This document shows positions 32,527 through 39,581 of a stretch of DNA of 39,581 bases, in pieces. Origin of the DNA: an uncultured Collinsella sp. GTDB taxonomy: Bacteria > Actinomycetota > Coriobacteriia > Coriobacteriales > Coriobacteriaceae. The notes beneath the pieces are model-generated. The model saw only the letters and a program-made list of their open reading frames with translations, did no database searches and had not been told where the DNA came from. How positions within the stretch are numbered: the stretch's first letter is position 1; each line of letters opens with the position of its first letter. The stretch spans positions 1-39,581 of the forward strand of contig CALLFD010000141.1 in assembly GCA_937997605.1 (NCBI GenBank), given 5' to 3'. The position numbers and the translations under genes are program-made.

Positions 32527-33297
32527 CTACTTCTTCTTGTGCGGGCGCGGCTTCTTCTCTCGACGAGTGACCTCAACCTGCAGCGGAGCGTTCTTAAGAC
32601 GCTCCTCCTCATCGGCCTTCGCCTTGTCGATGACCCTCTGCGTCACAAAAATCTGCTGGATAACCTGCCAAGCAGACGAGACGTCGTAGTACAGCAGAAC
32701 ACCAACGGGAAGGCTCCAGCCCATCCAAAGCATCATGACCGTCATGACAACGGCCATCATACGCATGCTCTGAGCCTGCTGGCCGGTCTGGTTGCGCGAC
32801 ATATAGAGCTGCGGAATCAGGGTAAGGACGGCGAACAGGATCAGGCAAACCAGCGCAGGCAGTGCAACCATAAAGCCATCGGCAAAGGAAGCGCTCGGCG
32901 TGGTGGTCAGGTCGGGCAGGATGTTGAAGAACGAGAACGTGCCGTCGTTAAAGTACTGCGGCAGGTTGCGCAGCAATGTAAACAGGGCGAACAGGATAGG
33001 CATCTGAATCAGCAGCGGCAGACAGCCAGCCATGGGGTTGAACTTGTTCTCGCTGTAGAACTTCTGCATCTCCTCGGCCTGACGCTGGGGATCGTCGGCA
33101 TAGCGCTCCTGGATCTCGAGCATCTTGGGCTGCAGCACCTGCATGCGAGCCGTCGACTTGGTCGACTTGAGCATGAGCGGCGTCAGCAGCAGACGGATGA
33201 TGATCACCAGGATGATGATGGACAGGCCCCAGTCGACCGCAAAGGTCTGGATGAGCTTGAGCAGCTCGAAAAGGATGTTAACGATCCAATCCCACAT
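32527..33297 (-). CDS. yidC: Membrane protein insertase YidC/Oxa1
   Basis: 256-residue insertase in the plasma membrane. The start is ATG 33297 (MWDWIVNILFELL), preceded by GGAGG; an earlier in-frame start is rejected. About five membrane segments: ~20-40 (GLSIIILVIIIRLLLTPLML, with the conserved Arg of the hydrophilic groove), ~98-120, ~150-172 and ~188-222. A cytoplasmic coiled-coil loop (MQVLQPKMLEIQERYADDPQRQAEEMQKFY) and a highly basic C-terminal tail complete it. Member of the conserved rpmH-rnpA-yidD-yidC-jag string. Confidence 0.95.
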   Translation of the reverse strand: MWDWIVNILFELLKLIQTFAVDWGLSIIILVIIIRLLLTPLMLKSTKSTARMQVLQPKMLEIQERYADDPQRQAEEMQKFYSENKFNPMAGCLPLLIQMPILFALFTLLRNLPQYFNDGTFSFFNILPDLTTTPSASFADGFMVALPALVCLILFAVLTLIPQLYMSRNQTGQQAQSMRMMAVVMTVMMLWMGWSLPVGVLLYYDVSSAWQVIQQIFVTQRVIDKAKADEEERLKNAPLQVEVTRREKKPRPHKKK

Positions 33298-33326
33298 GTA
33301 AGTTTTCCTCCGATAGCGAGTGCCCA

Positions 33327-33551
33327 CTAGGGCACAGGGTCATAACCGCCGACGTGCAGGGGATTGCAGCGAGCGATGCGCCTCACGGCAAGCCAGCAGC
33401 CTCTCAAAACACCGTGCTTCTCAATCGCCTGGACGGCGTATTGCGAGCACGTTGGGTAATAAATGCAGGCGTCAGGCAATAAGGGCGAAATAACCTGTTG
33501 ATATATGCGAATAGGAGCGATGGCAACACGTCGCAAAACGTGATTGCTCAT
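33327..33551 (-). CDS. yidD: Membrane protein insertion efficiency factor YidD
   Basis: 74 residues with the diagnostic YYPTCSQYAVQAIEKHGVLRG segment and HVGGYDPVP end. It assists YidC-dependent insertion. Its ATG overlaps the rnpA stop (ATGA), the usual coupling in this string. Confidence 0.94.
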   Translation of the reverse strand: MSNHVLRRVAIAPIRIYQQVISPLLPDACIYYPTCSQYAVQAIEKHGVLRGCWLAVRRIARCNPLHVGGYDPVP

Positions 33552-33886
33552 CGCTCCTCCCCGGCAACGCCGGCGCGCTTCATAAGCGAACGCAACGCCT
33601 TGTCCATCTCCTGCGGCGAGGAAACCCTCGTCTTGGGAGTTGCAAACAAGATGATGTCATAACCCGCAACGGGAAATCCGCAGCTGCGGGCGGCCTCGCG
33701 CATCACACGCTTAGATCGGTTGCGCACGACGGCACAACCGAGTCGCTTAGCACCAACGAAGGCGACCCTTCCGGAGTCGCCTTCGCCAACCGATTCACAT
33801 ATGGTCATTCGAATCAGAGGGTGATTGAAACGACGCCCCTGACTGAACACATGCTCGAAATCTTGCCGAGACTTAATAGTCTTCAT
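33548..33886 (-). CDS. rnpA: Ribonuclease P protein component
   Basis: 112-residue basic protein that assists the RNase P RNA in tRNA 5'-end processing. The RNR motif VVRNRSKRVMREAAR and the early FEHVFSQGRRFNHP match the family. It is 20 bp after rpmH with only a poor ribosome site, so translation probably depends on coupling to rpmH. Overlaps yidD by 4 bp. Confidence 0.95.
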   Translation of the reverse strand: MKTIKSRQDFEHVFSQGRRFNHPLIRMTICESVGEGDSGRVAFVGAKRLGCAVVRNRSKRVMREAARSCGFPVAGYDIILFATPKTRVSSPQEMDKALRSLMKRAGVAGEER

Positions 33887-33906
33887 GCGAGATGTGTGTA
33901 TCGCTG

Positions 33907-34041
33907 CTAGACAGTGAGACGCTTGCGGCCCTTGGCACGACGACGGGCGAGCACGGCACGACCACCCTTAGTGGCCATACGGGCACGGAAGCCGTGGGTC
34001 TTGGCACGCTTACGCTTATTAGGCTGATACGTACGCTTCAT
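33907..34041 (-). CDS. rpmH: 50S ribosomal protein L34
   Basis: 44 residues: MKRTYQPNKRKRAKTHGF..., ending RRAKGRKRLTV, a complete L34. ATG 34041 lies eight bases after GGAGG; the longer open frame upstream is leader. First gene of the minus-strand string and served by the promoter at 34114-34143. Confidence 0.97.
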   Translation of the reverse strand: MKRTYQPNKRKRAKTHGFRARMATKGGRAVLARRRAKGRKRLTV

Positions 34042-34113
34042 CTTAAGTTCCTCCTGCTGCATTTCGAGTGTCCGCGGGGACGCGGACGCAGATATAGACA
34101 CGTGAGCTTGAAG

Positions 34114-34143
34114 ATTGTAGGGAAATCAATGTTCAAATGTCAA
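34114..34143 (-). promoter_or_regulatory. Sigma-70-type promoter for rpmH
   Basis: Minus-strand -35 TTGACA (34138-34143) and -10 TACAAT (34114-34119) with an 18-bp spacer. Transcription would start near 34107, giving a ~65-nt leader before rpmH. Confidence 0.85.
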
Positions 34144-34386
34144 GAAATCAAAGGTAAAAGGTTGCGCAGTTCACACGGTTCCCCCATAAGCACAACCGAA
34201 ATTTGCGCCTCATGGCAACCTTTCACGATATTTCATCGAGTTTTCAACAGGTCATGTTGGCAATGTTGAGAACTTTTCGCCCGTTTTCCAAAGTTTTCAA
34301 CAAGTTTTGAAAAGTTGTCGAAAGATGAGAAACGTTGCACGGTGAGCTACTATTTGTTCGAAACCTTTTGAAAGATTGCGAGCGGC
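34144..34386. other. Candidate origin-flanking region with DnaA-box-like sequences
   Basis: Gene-free region between the rpmH promoter and the GHKL gene. Box-like TTTTCAACA occurs at 34241-34249 and 34294-34302, with TTCTCAACA on the minus strand (34264-34272) and TTTTCCAAA at 34284-34292. These differ from TTATCCACA at two or three positions. The same TTTTCAACA occurs in the dnaA-dnaN gap. A TACTAT at 34348-34353 may be a -10 for the downstream gene, but no good -35 is seen. Confidence 0.55.
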
Positions 34387-35739
34387 ATGTCTGACGACTT
34401 TTACACCATGGTCGATTCCGGAGACCCGGCACCCGACAACGAGCACATCACCGGCGTGCGCGAAGAGCGTGCGGAAGGCGAGCAGACGACCACGCAGGCG
34501 CCAAAAGCCATGTACGCCGCGCGCATCGCCGTCTATGACGACATGCTGTCGACACCGCGGGTGATCGTCATTGATCCGCAAGATGTCCGCACGTATTTGG
34601 AAGAGACGACCAACACCGTCTACCAGTGCATGAAAGAACAAGGTGGCCATATCTCGCTCATGGTCATCCGCGAGATTGTCGAAAACTTTATCCACGCACA
34701 CTTTGCCGAGCCCATCATCTCGATTCTGGACGGCGGAGACACCATCCGCTTTGCTGACCAAGGACCCGGCATCGACGACAAGGAACGTGCTTTCGACTTT
34801 GGCGTTACCAGCGCAAACAGCAAGATGAAGCGCTATATCCGTGGAACCGGAGCAGGGTTTCCCATGGTGCAGGAGTATTTGGAAAACGCCGGCGGTGCCG
34901 TATCCATCGAGGACAACATGGGTAGCGGTACCGTGGTTACGGTAAGCCTGGACCCTAAACGCGTGCAGGAAATCGAGCGCGCCGGTGGACGAGGTGCTGC
35001 CGTGCGGCCCGAGACGGAGCAGCCCACATATCCCCTGCCGGGAGCTTTTGCGCAGCAGCCCATGGCAACGCAGCAGATGCAGCCCCCCGTGGGGCAGATA
35101 CAGCAGCCCGGAATGCTTCCTACACAAGAGCCCCAGGCGGCATCGATGTCGATGCCGCCAAACATGCCAGAGGCCATGCCGCTGGCTGATCAGGATGCAG
35201 CAGCAATGCAGCAGGCGACGGGGGCGCCGGGTGGCCAGCAAATGGGCTATCAGCCGTACCAACAGGGATATCCATATCAGCAGATGCCGCCACTGGGGTA
35301 TGGCCAGCAGTTCCCGCAGCAGTACCAGCAGGGATATCAGCAGCCGTACCAGCAGATGCCGCAGCAGCAGTACAACCCCTGGGCCCAGCAGACGCCTCCG
35401 CAACCTTACCAACAGTGGCCTCAAAGTTTTCAACAGCAAATGCCGCCGACGCAGAGTTCTCAACAACCAGCAGCTCAAATGATGTATCCTAATGCAGTAA
35501 ATCAGTATGCACAGCCACAACCGGACGTGTTCGTAAGCGATCGCGGCAACGCCGCGCTGGGCTATCTGGCGCAAAATCAAGAGTGCGGCGCAACCGATCT
35601 TGCGAGGGCGTTTGGAAACTCGGCCCCCACTTGGTCACGCACGCTCAATGACTTGGCGCAGGCCGGCTTGGTCATCAAGCATGGCCAGAAATACCATCTG
35701 ACCGAACTCGGCGCCGCTCGCGTGCGAGCTCAGAGCTAA
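34387..35739 (+). CDS. GHKL-type ATPase with Q/P-rich linker and C-terminal winged helix, next to dnaA
   Basis: 450 residues. Residues ~85-190 form a GHKL ATP-binding fold: N-box REIVENFIHAHF (Asn 100), G1 DQGPGID at 124-130, G2 GTGAGFP at 153-159, and SGTVVTVSL closing the sheet. There is no HisKA, receiver or membrane segment, so it is not a standard histidine kinase; anti-sigma-factor-like kinases are the nearest analogy. Residues ~210-380 are a Gln/Pro/Met/Tyr-rich low-complexity linker with YQQ-type repeats. Residues ~384-447 look like a winged-helix DNA-binding domain (NAALGYLAQNQECGATDLARAF, SRTLNDLAQAGLVIKHGQKYHLTELG). It lies 15 bp before dnaA and is likely co-transcribed. Function unknown; a role in origin or dnaA control is inference. 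Confidence 0.85.
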   Translation: MSDDFYTMVDSGDPAPDNEHITGVREERAEGEQTTTQAPKAMYAARIAVYDDMLSTPRVIVIDPQDVRTYLEETTNTVYQCMKEQGGHISLMVIREIVENFIHAHFAEPIISILDGGDTIRFADQGPGIDDKERAFDFGVTSANSKMKRYIRGTGAGFPMVQEYLENAGGAVSIEDNMGSGTVVTVSLDPKRVQEIERAGGRGAAVRPETEQPTYPLPGAFAQQPMATQQMQPPVGQIQQPGMLPTQEPQAASMSMPPNMPEAMPLADQDAAAMQQATGAPGGQQMGYQPYQQGYPYQQMPPLGYGQQFPQQYQQGYQQPYQQMPQQQYNPWAQQTPPQPYQQWPQSFQQQMPPTQSSQQPAAQMMYPNAVNQYAQPQPDVFVSDRGNAALGYLAQNQECGATDLARAFGNSAPTWSRTLNDLAQAGLVIKHGQKYHLTELGAARVRAQS

Positions 35740-35754
35740 AGAACGGGAGAGACA

Positions 35755-37479
35755 GTGGACGAGGAAGCAAGCATCATCCTGGGGGATGCCATCGCCTTTT
35801 GCCAGCGCGACGGCCAAGATGCACGCCTCATCAACATGCTGGGGCAATCGCGCGCCATAAGCCTGACCGAAGATACGCTCACGATCGAGGCCCCCTCGCG
35901 CTTTGCCATCGCGCAGCTCAAAAAGCATCAGCCGACTATTGAGGCCTATCTGGAAGAAATCGCCTTTGCACCGATCGCGCTCGACATCGTGGCACCGCAA
36001 GGCGCCGCAACGGAATCCGCTGCCGCGACGGCGCCCGCCACGGCTCCCGCCGCTTCCCCGGCGGTGCCGGCCTCCGCAGGCGACGCACCGACAATCGAGC
36101 ACCAGCACAGCGATGTTTCCCGTGAAACCATGGCACCGTTGCCGACCGCGGCGGCGACGTCAACGAACGCACCCGTCACGCACATGCCCATCGCTCACGA
36201 CGCAGCGGCGGGCGCGGATTCGGGCATTGCAATCAAGAACACGCTCTCGGCCGATGATTTTCGTCGCATGATGAACCAGATGAAGGGCAGAGCGCCGACT
36301 AAATCCACGCAAGCTGCGGCGCCCGCTTCACCCATGCCAGCGCCGACCGTGCCGGCCGAGCAGAATACGGATGGAGCCCCACTCGCCGCGAACTCAAAAT
36401 TCACCTTTGAGAACTTCGTCTACGGCCCCGAGAACAGCCATGCCTATCGCTCGGCACTCAAGTTTGCCGCCCTCGCGGATGAGCGCGGCACGTGCACATC
36501 GCTGTTCATCTACGGCAAATCGGGCCTGGGCAAGACGCACCTGCTGCTTGCCATCAAAAACGAGCTCGCCGAGAAGTCGCCCGAGATCAAGGTCAAGTAT
36601 GCCAACTCCCAGGCATATCTGGACGACCTGATGACCGAGTTCGACCGTCAAAAGAAGAGCAACGCTCCCATCATGCAGGCGTACCACGGCGTGGATGTGC
36701 TCATCATCGATGACATCCAAAACATCATCGGCAAGCGCGCGAGCGTGGACTACTTTTTCCAGCTCATGGACGAGTTCATCCGCAATAACAAGAAGGTCGT
36801 CATCGCGGCAGACCGTGCCCCCAAGGACCTGAGCATGGACGAGCGTCTGACCAGTCGCTTCAACGCCGGAATGCTCTGCCTGGTCGCAGAGCCCAGCTAC
36901 GAGATGAAATACAAGATATTGCAGCGCTATTACGAGAACACCATCGTCGCCGCTCCCGAGGCGGGCGACGACTCGCTGCTGGCGGCCTATGGGGGCGACG
37001 GCGGGCACCTGACCGACGAGCACTTTAAACACATGGCCGAGGTCTCGGGCACCAACATCCGCGAACTCGAGAGCTTTTGCGAGCGCTGCGCCGGCGAGGC
37101 GGGCGACCGCGAGCGCGAGGGCGGGGAGCTCACCTTTGACGATATCGACGCCATCGCCAGCCAGTACTTCGACACATCAGCCAAAAAGATCAACGTCCAG
37201 ACGGTTCAGTCCGTCATCGAAGAGCAGTACGGCGTAACGCACGAGGAGCTCATCGGCCCGCGTCGCAACGCCAATATCGCCAAAGCACGCCATATCGCTA
37301 TCTACCTGGCCATCGAGATGTGCGAGATGACGACCACGGCGGTGGGCGCCGAATTTGGCAACCGCAACCACTCAACCGTCAGCACGAGCTACAAAAAGGT
37401 CCAGAAGATGATCCAGGAAGACCGCACCGTCACCGAAGACCTCAAGTCGCTGCGCGATAAAATTACACTGCGCTCGTAG
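35755..37479 (+). CDS. dnaA: Chromosomal replication initiator DnaA
   Basis: 574 residues from GTG 35755 after GGGAGA. The N-terminal domain (~1-80) is followed by a long Ala/Pro-rich domain II (~80-215). The AAA+ core begins at KFTFENFVYGPEN, with Walker A GKSGLGKT at 254-261 and Walker B LIIDD at 316-320. Domain IV carries the signature VGAEFGNRNHSTV. It binds DnaA boxes and opens oriC. Longer than the common ~450 residues because of domain II, as in other actinobacteria. A near-parS sequence lies inside domain II (36114-36129). A ~25-residue insertion (APEAGDDSLLAAYGGDGGHL) lies after the AAA+ part. Confidence 0.97.
   Translation: MDEEASIILGDAIAFCQRDGQDARLINMLGQSRAISLTEDTLTIEAPSRFAIAQLKKHQPTIEAYLEEIAFAPIALDIVAPQGAATESAAATAPATAPAASPAVPASAGDAPTIEHQHSDVSRETMAPLPTAAATSTNAPVTHMPIAHDAAAGADSGIAIKNTLSADDFRRMMNQMKGRAPTKSTQAAAPASPMPAPTVPAEQNTDGAPLAANSKFTFENFVYGPENSHAYRSALKFAALADERGTCTSLFIYGKSGLGKTHLLLAIKNELAEKSPEIKVKYANSQAYLDDLMTEFDRQKKSNAPIMQAYHGVDVLIIDDIQNIIGKRASVDYFFQLMDEFIRNNKKVVIAADRAPKDLSMDERLTSRFNAGMLCLVAEPSYEMKYKILQRYYENTIVAAPEAGDDSLLAAYGGDGGHLTDEHFKHMAEVSGTNIRELESFCERCAGEAGDREREGGELTFDDIDAIASQYFDTSAKKINVQTVQSVIEEQYGVTHEELIGPRRNANIAKARHIAIYLAIEMCEMTTTAVGAEFGNRNHSTVSTSYKKVQKMIQEDRTVTEDLKSLRDKITLRS
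36114..36129. other. Near-parS site inside dnaA
   Basis: TGTTTCCCGTGAAACC differs from TGTTTCACGTGAAACA at positions 7 and 16 and encodes D-V-S-R-E-T (residues 120-125) in the disordered domain II, where protein constraint is low. Confidence 0.55.
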
Positions 37480-37717
37480 GGAAATAGAGACACCTGTTGA
37501 AAACTTGTCGAAACCACGGGCATAAGGTGTCTAAAACCCAACCCGCGGTGATGAAAAGTTTTGCGCAGGTTTTGAACGTGGAAAACCACCCCCGTTGCAC
37601 ACAGGTTGCTGTCGATTCTCTTTCTGGGTCTGACCTGCGTCTTTGGGAGTAATCAACAGTTTCGTCAGTGCTATTACTATTATTAAGATATTTATATCTA
37701 TAGAAAGGTATTAAAAG
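37480..37717. other. Probable oriC: DnaA-box-like sites, DnaA-trio run and AT-rich segment
   Basis: The dnaA-dnaN gap. Box-like sites: TGTTGAAAA at 37495-37503 (minus-strand TTTTCAACA), CGTGGAAAA at 37578-37586 (minus-strand TTTTCCACG) and TAATCAACA at 37650-37658. Twelve bases after the last comes CTATTACTATTATTA (37671-37685), which on the opposite strand reads as five TAA/TAG trios as in Bacillus DnaA-trios. An AT-rich stretch (37686-37712) containing AGATAT-TT-ATATCT then leads into the dnaN ribosome site. The order box, trio, AT-rich matches the basal unwinding system known from Bacillus subtilis. Confidence 0.7.
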
Positions 37718-38821
37718 ATGAAGTTCACCGTCAGCCAGAGCTCGCTCACACAAGCCATCGGCGTCGTTATGAAGGGTGTCGCTTCGGCATCCACCCTTCC
37801 CATCCTGTCGGGCGTGCTCGTCAAGGCGCAAGACGGCATCTTGGAATTCCAAACCTCTAACTACACCATCTCGATCCGTCATCGCATCGCGGCGCATGTC
37901 GAAGAAGAGGGCGAGATGGTTATACCCTGTAAGATGCTCTCCAATATCACCAAGACCCTCCCCGATGCCCCGGTCACCTTTGAGCTGTCCGAGCGCCAGG
38001 TGCTGATCAGTTGCGAGAAGAGCTCTTTCCGCCTGAACACGCTCGATGCCAATGACTTCCCCGAGTTTCCGGCCTATGCCATCGAGAGTGCCGTGGAGCT
38101 GCCGACTGATATCTTGTCCGAAATGGTCGGCCGTGTGTGGCGCGTCACCTCGACCGACAAGGCCCGCCCCATCCTGGGTGGCGTGCACATGAAGGTCGAG
38201 AACAACACCGTGCGCCTGGTGTCGACCGATTCCTTCCGCTTGGCCGTGTGCGATACACAGGTCGAGACCTCGACTCTCGAGGGTTCCTTTGAACTCAACG
38301 TTCCGGCCGATGCCTTTAACGACGCGCTGAACATCATGGCCAGCCAGGCGACCATCATGATCGGGGCTACCGACACCCAGGTCGTCTTTGAGGCCGGCAA
38401 CACCACCTACGTGTCGCGCCGCATCGAGGGCATGTATCCCAACTACAAGCAGCTCATCCCCGATTCGTGCGTGACGAGCGTCAAGATCGACGTCGCCGCC
38501 TTTAACGCCGCCCTCAAGCGCGTGGCCGTTATCGCGAGCGCCAACCCCGCCGTCAAGTTCGAGATCGATGTCGAGAACGGGCAGATGGGCCTGTCCTCCA
38601 TCTCCAATGACCAGGACCTTGCGCAGGAGACGATCGATGTCGAGGCCGAGGGCGAGTCGGGCACCATCGCCTTCAACTACCACTACATCTTCGGCTGCCT
38701 CAATGCCCTGTCCAAGGAGAAGGAGATCACGCTGGAGCTCAAGAGCTACTCGCAGGCGGGCATCTTCAAGTCCTACGACAAGATCAACTACCTGTACCTG
38801 GTCATGCCGGTTCGCATCTAG
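37718..38821 (+). CDS. dnaN: DNA polymerase III sliding clamp (beta subunit)
   Basis: 367 residues, full length, with three repeated clamp domains: MKFTVSQSSLTQAIGVVMKGV, then STDKARPILGGVHMKVENNTVRLVSTDSFRLAV and, at the end, KSYSQAGIFKS followed by YLYLVMPVRI. The C-terminal VMPVRI is the conserved clamp end. It tethers polymerase III to DNA. AAAGG lies ten bases before the ATG. Directly downstream of the probable oriC and nine bases before recF. Confidence 0.97.
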   Translation: MKFTVSQSSLTQAIGVVMKGVASASTLPILSGVLVKAQDGILEFQTSNYTISIRHRIAAHVEEEGEMVIPCKMLSNITKTLPDAPVTFELSERQVLISCEKSSFRLNTLDANDFPEFPAYAIESAVELPTDILSEMVGRVWRVTSTDKARPILGGVHMKVENNTVRLVSTDSFRLAVCDTQVETSTLEGSFELNVPADAFNDALNIMASQATIMIGATDTQVVFEAGNTTYVSRRIEGMYPNYKQLIPDSCVTSVKIDVAAFNAALKRVAVIASANPAVKFEIDVENGQMGLSSISNDQDLAQETIDVEAEGESGTIAFNYHYIFGCLNALSKEKEITLELKSYSQAGIFKSYDKINYLYLVMPVRI

Positions 38822-38830
38822 CGCTGCGCC

Positions 38831-39581
38831 ATGACCATGTTCGCCCGCGATCTTTCCGTCGCGCACTACCGCAGTTTCGAGAGCTATCGTCTTGCCCTGG
38901 ACGAGGGCGTGACGATACTTGCGGGACCCAACGCGGCGGGAAAGACCAATCTCATAGAGGCGCTGCAGCTGCTGACGAGCGGCGCCTCGTTTAGGCATCC
39001 GACCGCAGCCGAGCTCGTCCATGATGGCGTGGGCTCGTGCAAGATCGAGCTGAGGCTCGAGGGCGACGGCCGCGTACTTGATATGGGATTGAGCGCGGAG
39101 GACGGTAAACGCTCGTTTAGCCGCAACGGCAAGAGATGCTCTGCCGCCGGTGTGCGCGGGGTTCTGCCGAGCGTGCTGTTTTGCCCCGACCATCTGGACA
39201 TGGTTAAGCGAGGCGCCAGTGTGCGCCGCGCCGCCCTCGACGACTTTGGCATGCAACTGAGCGCACGCTATGCCGATCTTGCGAGCACCTATGGTCGCTG
39301 CGTGACCCAGCGTAACGCCTTGCTCAAGGAGGCCTGGTGCTGCCGCGAGATGCTCGGCGCGTGGAACGATTCGATTGCCCGCGCGGGCGCGGCTCTGCTC
39401 GTGCACCGGTTGGCCCTGCTCGACCGGCTGGCGGGCCATGTGCGTACTGCCTACGGGCAAGTGGCGTCCGGTGAAGCCGCCAACGTGTCCTATGCGTCCA
39501 CGCTGGGGGATTTGCCCCAGGTCGAGGATCGCGAAGAGCTGAAGGGCTGGGCGTACGAGCGCATGCTGGCTGCCCTTGATG
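38831..39581 (+). CDS. recF: DNA replication and repair protein RecF (cut by window end)
   Basis: The first 250 residues are visible; the frame stays open to the window edge. Translation from ATG 38831 gives MTMFARDLSVAHYRSFESY, then Walker A GPNAAGKTN at 32-40 with IEALQLLTSG, and later LPSVLFCPDHLDMVKRGASVRRAALDDF, all typical of the RecF ATPase that helps load RecA at gaps. An alternative ATG lies two codons later. Nine bases separate it from dnaN, so they form one operon. Confidence 0.95.
   Translation, partial: MTMFARDLSVAHYRSFESYRLALDEGVTILAGPNAAGKTNLIEALQLLTSGASFRHPTAAELVHDGVGSCKIELRLEGDGRVLDMGLSAEDGKRSFSRNGKRCSAAGVRGVLPSVLFCPDHLDMVKRGASVRRAALDDFGMQLSARYADLASTYGRCVTQRNALLKEAWCCREMLGAWNDSIARAGAALLVHRLALLDRLAGHVRTAYGQVASGEAANVSYASTLGDLPQVEDREELKGWAYERMLAALD

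Noticed and set aside
35427..35465. TTTTCAACA and TTCTCAACA inside the GHKL gene as DnaA boxes
   Set aside because: They fall in a Gln-rich segment where CAACAG and CAACAA codons are expected, so chance is sufficient.
37463..39460. Long minus-strand open frame opposite dnaN and recF (665 codons)
   Set aside because: Low-complexity His/Gly/Leu-rich antisense translation of genes with strong codon bias; dnaN and recF on the plus strand are unmistakable.

Overview
The window looks like the replication-origin neighbourhood of a Coriobacteriia chromosome, most likely a Collinsella-type gut actinobacterium. This is inferred from moderately high GC, the order rnpA-rpmH / origin / dnaA-dnaN-recF with yidC-jag-rsmG-parA-parB on the other side, the WYL regulator pair, the Tat and sortase-anchored surface proteins, and the overall protein flavour. 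No 16S gene is present to confirm the genus.

Left part (1-8.2 kb, all on the minus strand): an OmpR-type response regulator and sensor kinase; a Tat-exported lipoprotein translationally coupled to a small TSCPD protein; a solute-binding protein coupled to a membrane diguanylate cyclase; and purB with a strong terminator. A gene-free stretch (8.17-8.68 kb) follows. It holds a ~131-bp tandem repeat carrying copies of the 3' end of the neighbouring tRNA-Gly(CCC), several small hairpins and a T-arm-like tRNA scrap.

Middle part (8.9-18.2 kb): an IclR regulator diverges from a four-gene catabolic cluster with strongly C/G-ending codons. The cluster encodes an altronate/galactarate-type dehydratase, a PTS EIIC without IIA or IIB, an amidohydrolase-2 family hydrolase or lactonase, and a DapA-family aldolase, and it ends in a perfect 16-bp terminator hairpin. 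A perfect 14-bp inverted repeat between regulator and dehydratase is the likely operator. Next comes a 1143-residue surface adhesin with a thioester domain, about six SpaA/CnaB-like domains and an LPATG anchor.

18.3-28.8 kb: a small membrane protein and a very large M28-peptidase-like membrane protein whose catalytic domain is split by ~600 residues of low-complexity sequence; a PafB/PafC-like WYL pair; a DnaQ-DinG exonuclease-helicase; ddl; and rlmN.

28.8-39.6 kb: the origin side. On the minus strand are rpmH, rnpA, yidD, yidC, jag, rsmG, parA, parB and a small membrane protein. Three perfect parS sites lie upstream of parA, exactly 39 bp apart. On the plus strand are an unusual GHKL-ATPase with a Q/P-rich linker and C-terminal winged helix, then dnaA, dnaN and a truncated recF. 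The dnaA-dnaN gap contains DnaA-box-like sequences, five consecutive DnaA-trio-like triplets and an AT-rich segment, so it is the best oriC candidate. A second cluster of box-like sequences lies between rpmH and the GHKL gene.

No insertion sequence, prophage or CRISPR array was seen. The most novel items are the GHKL/winged-helix protein beside dnaA, the regular parS array with outlying near-parS sites (one inside dnaA), the tRNA-tail tandem repeat, and the catabolic cluster with an orphan EIIC.
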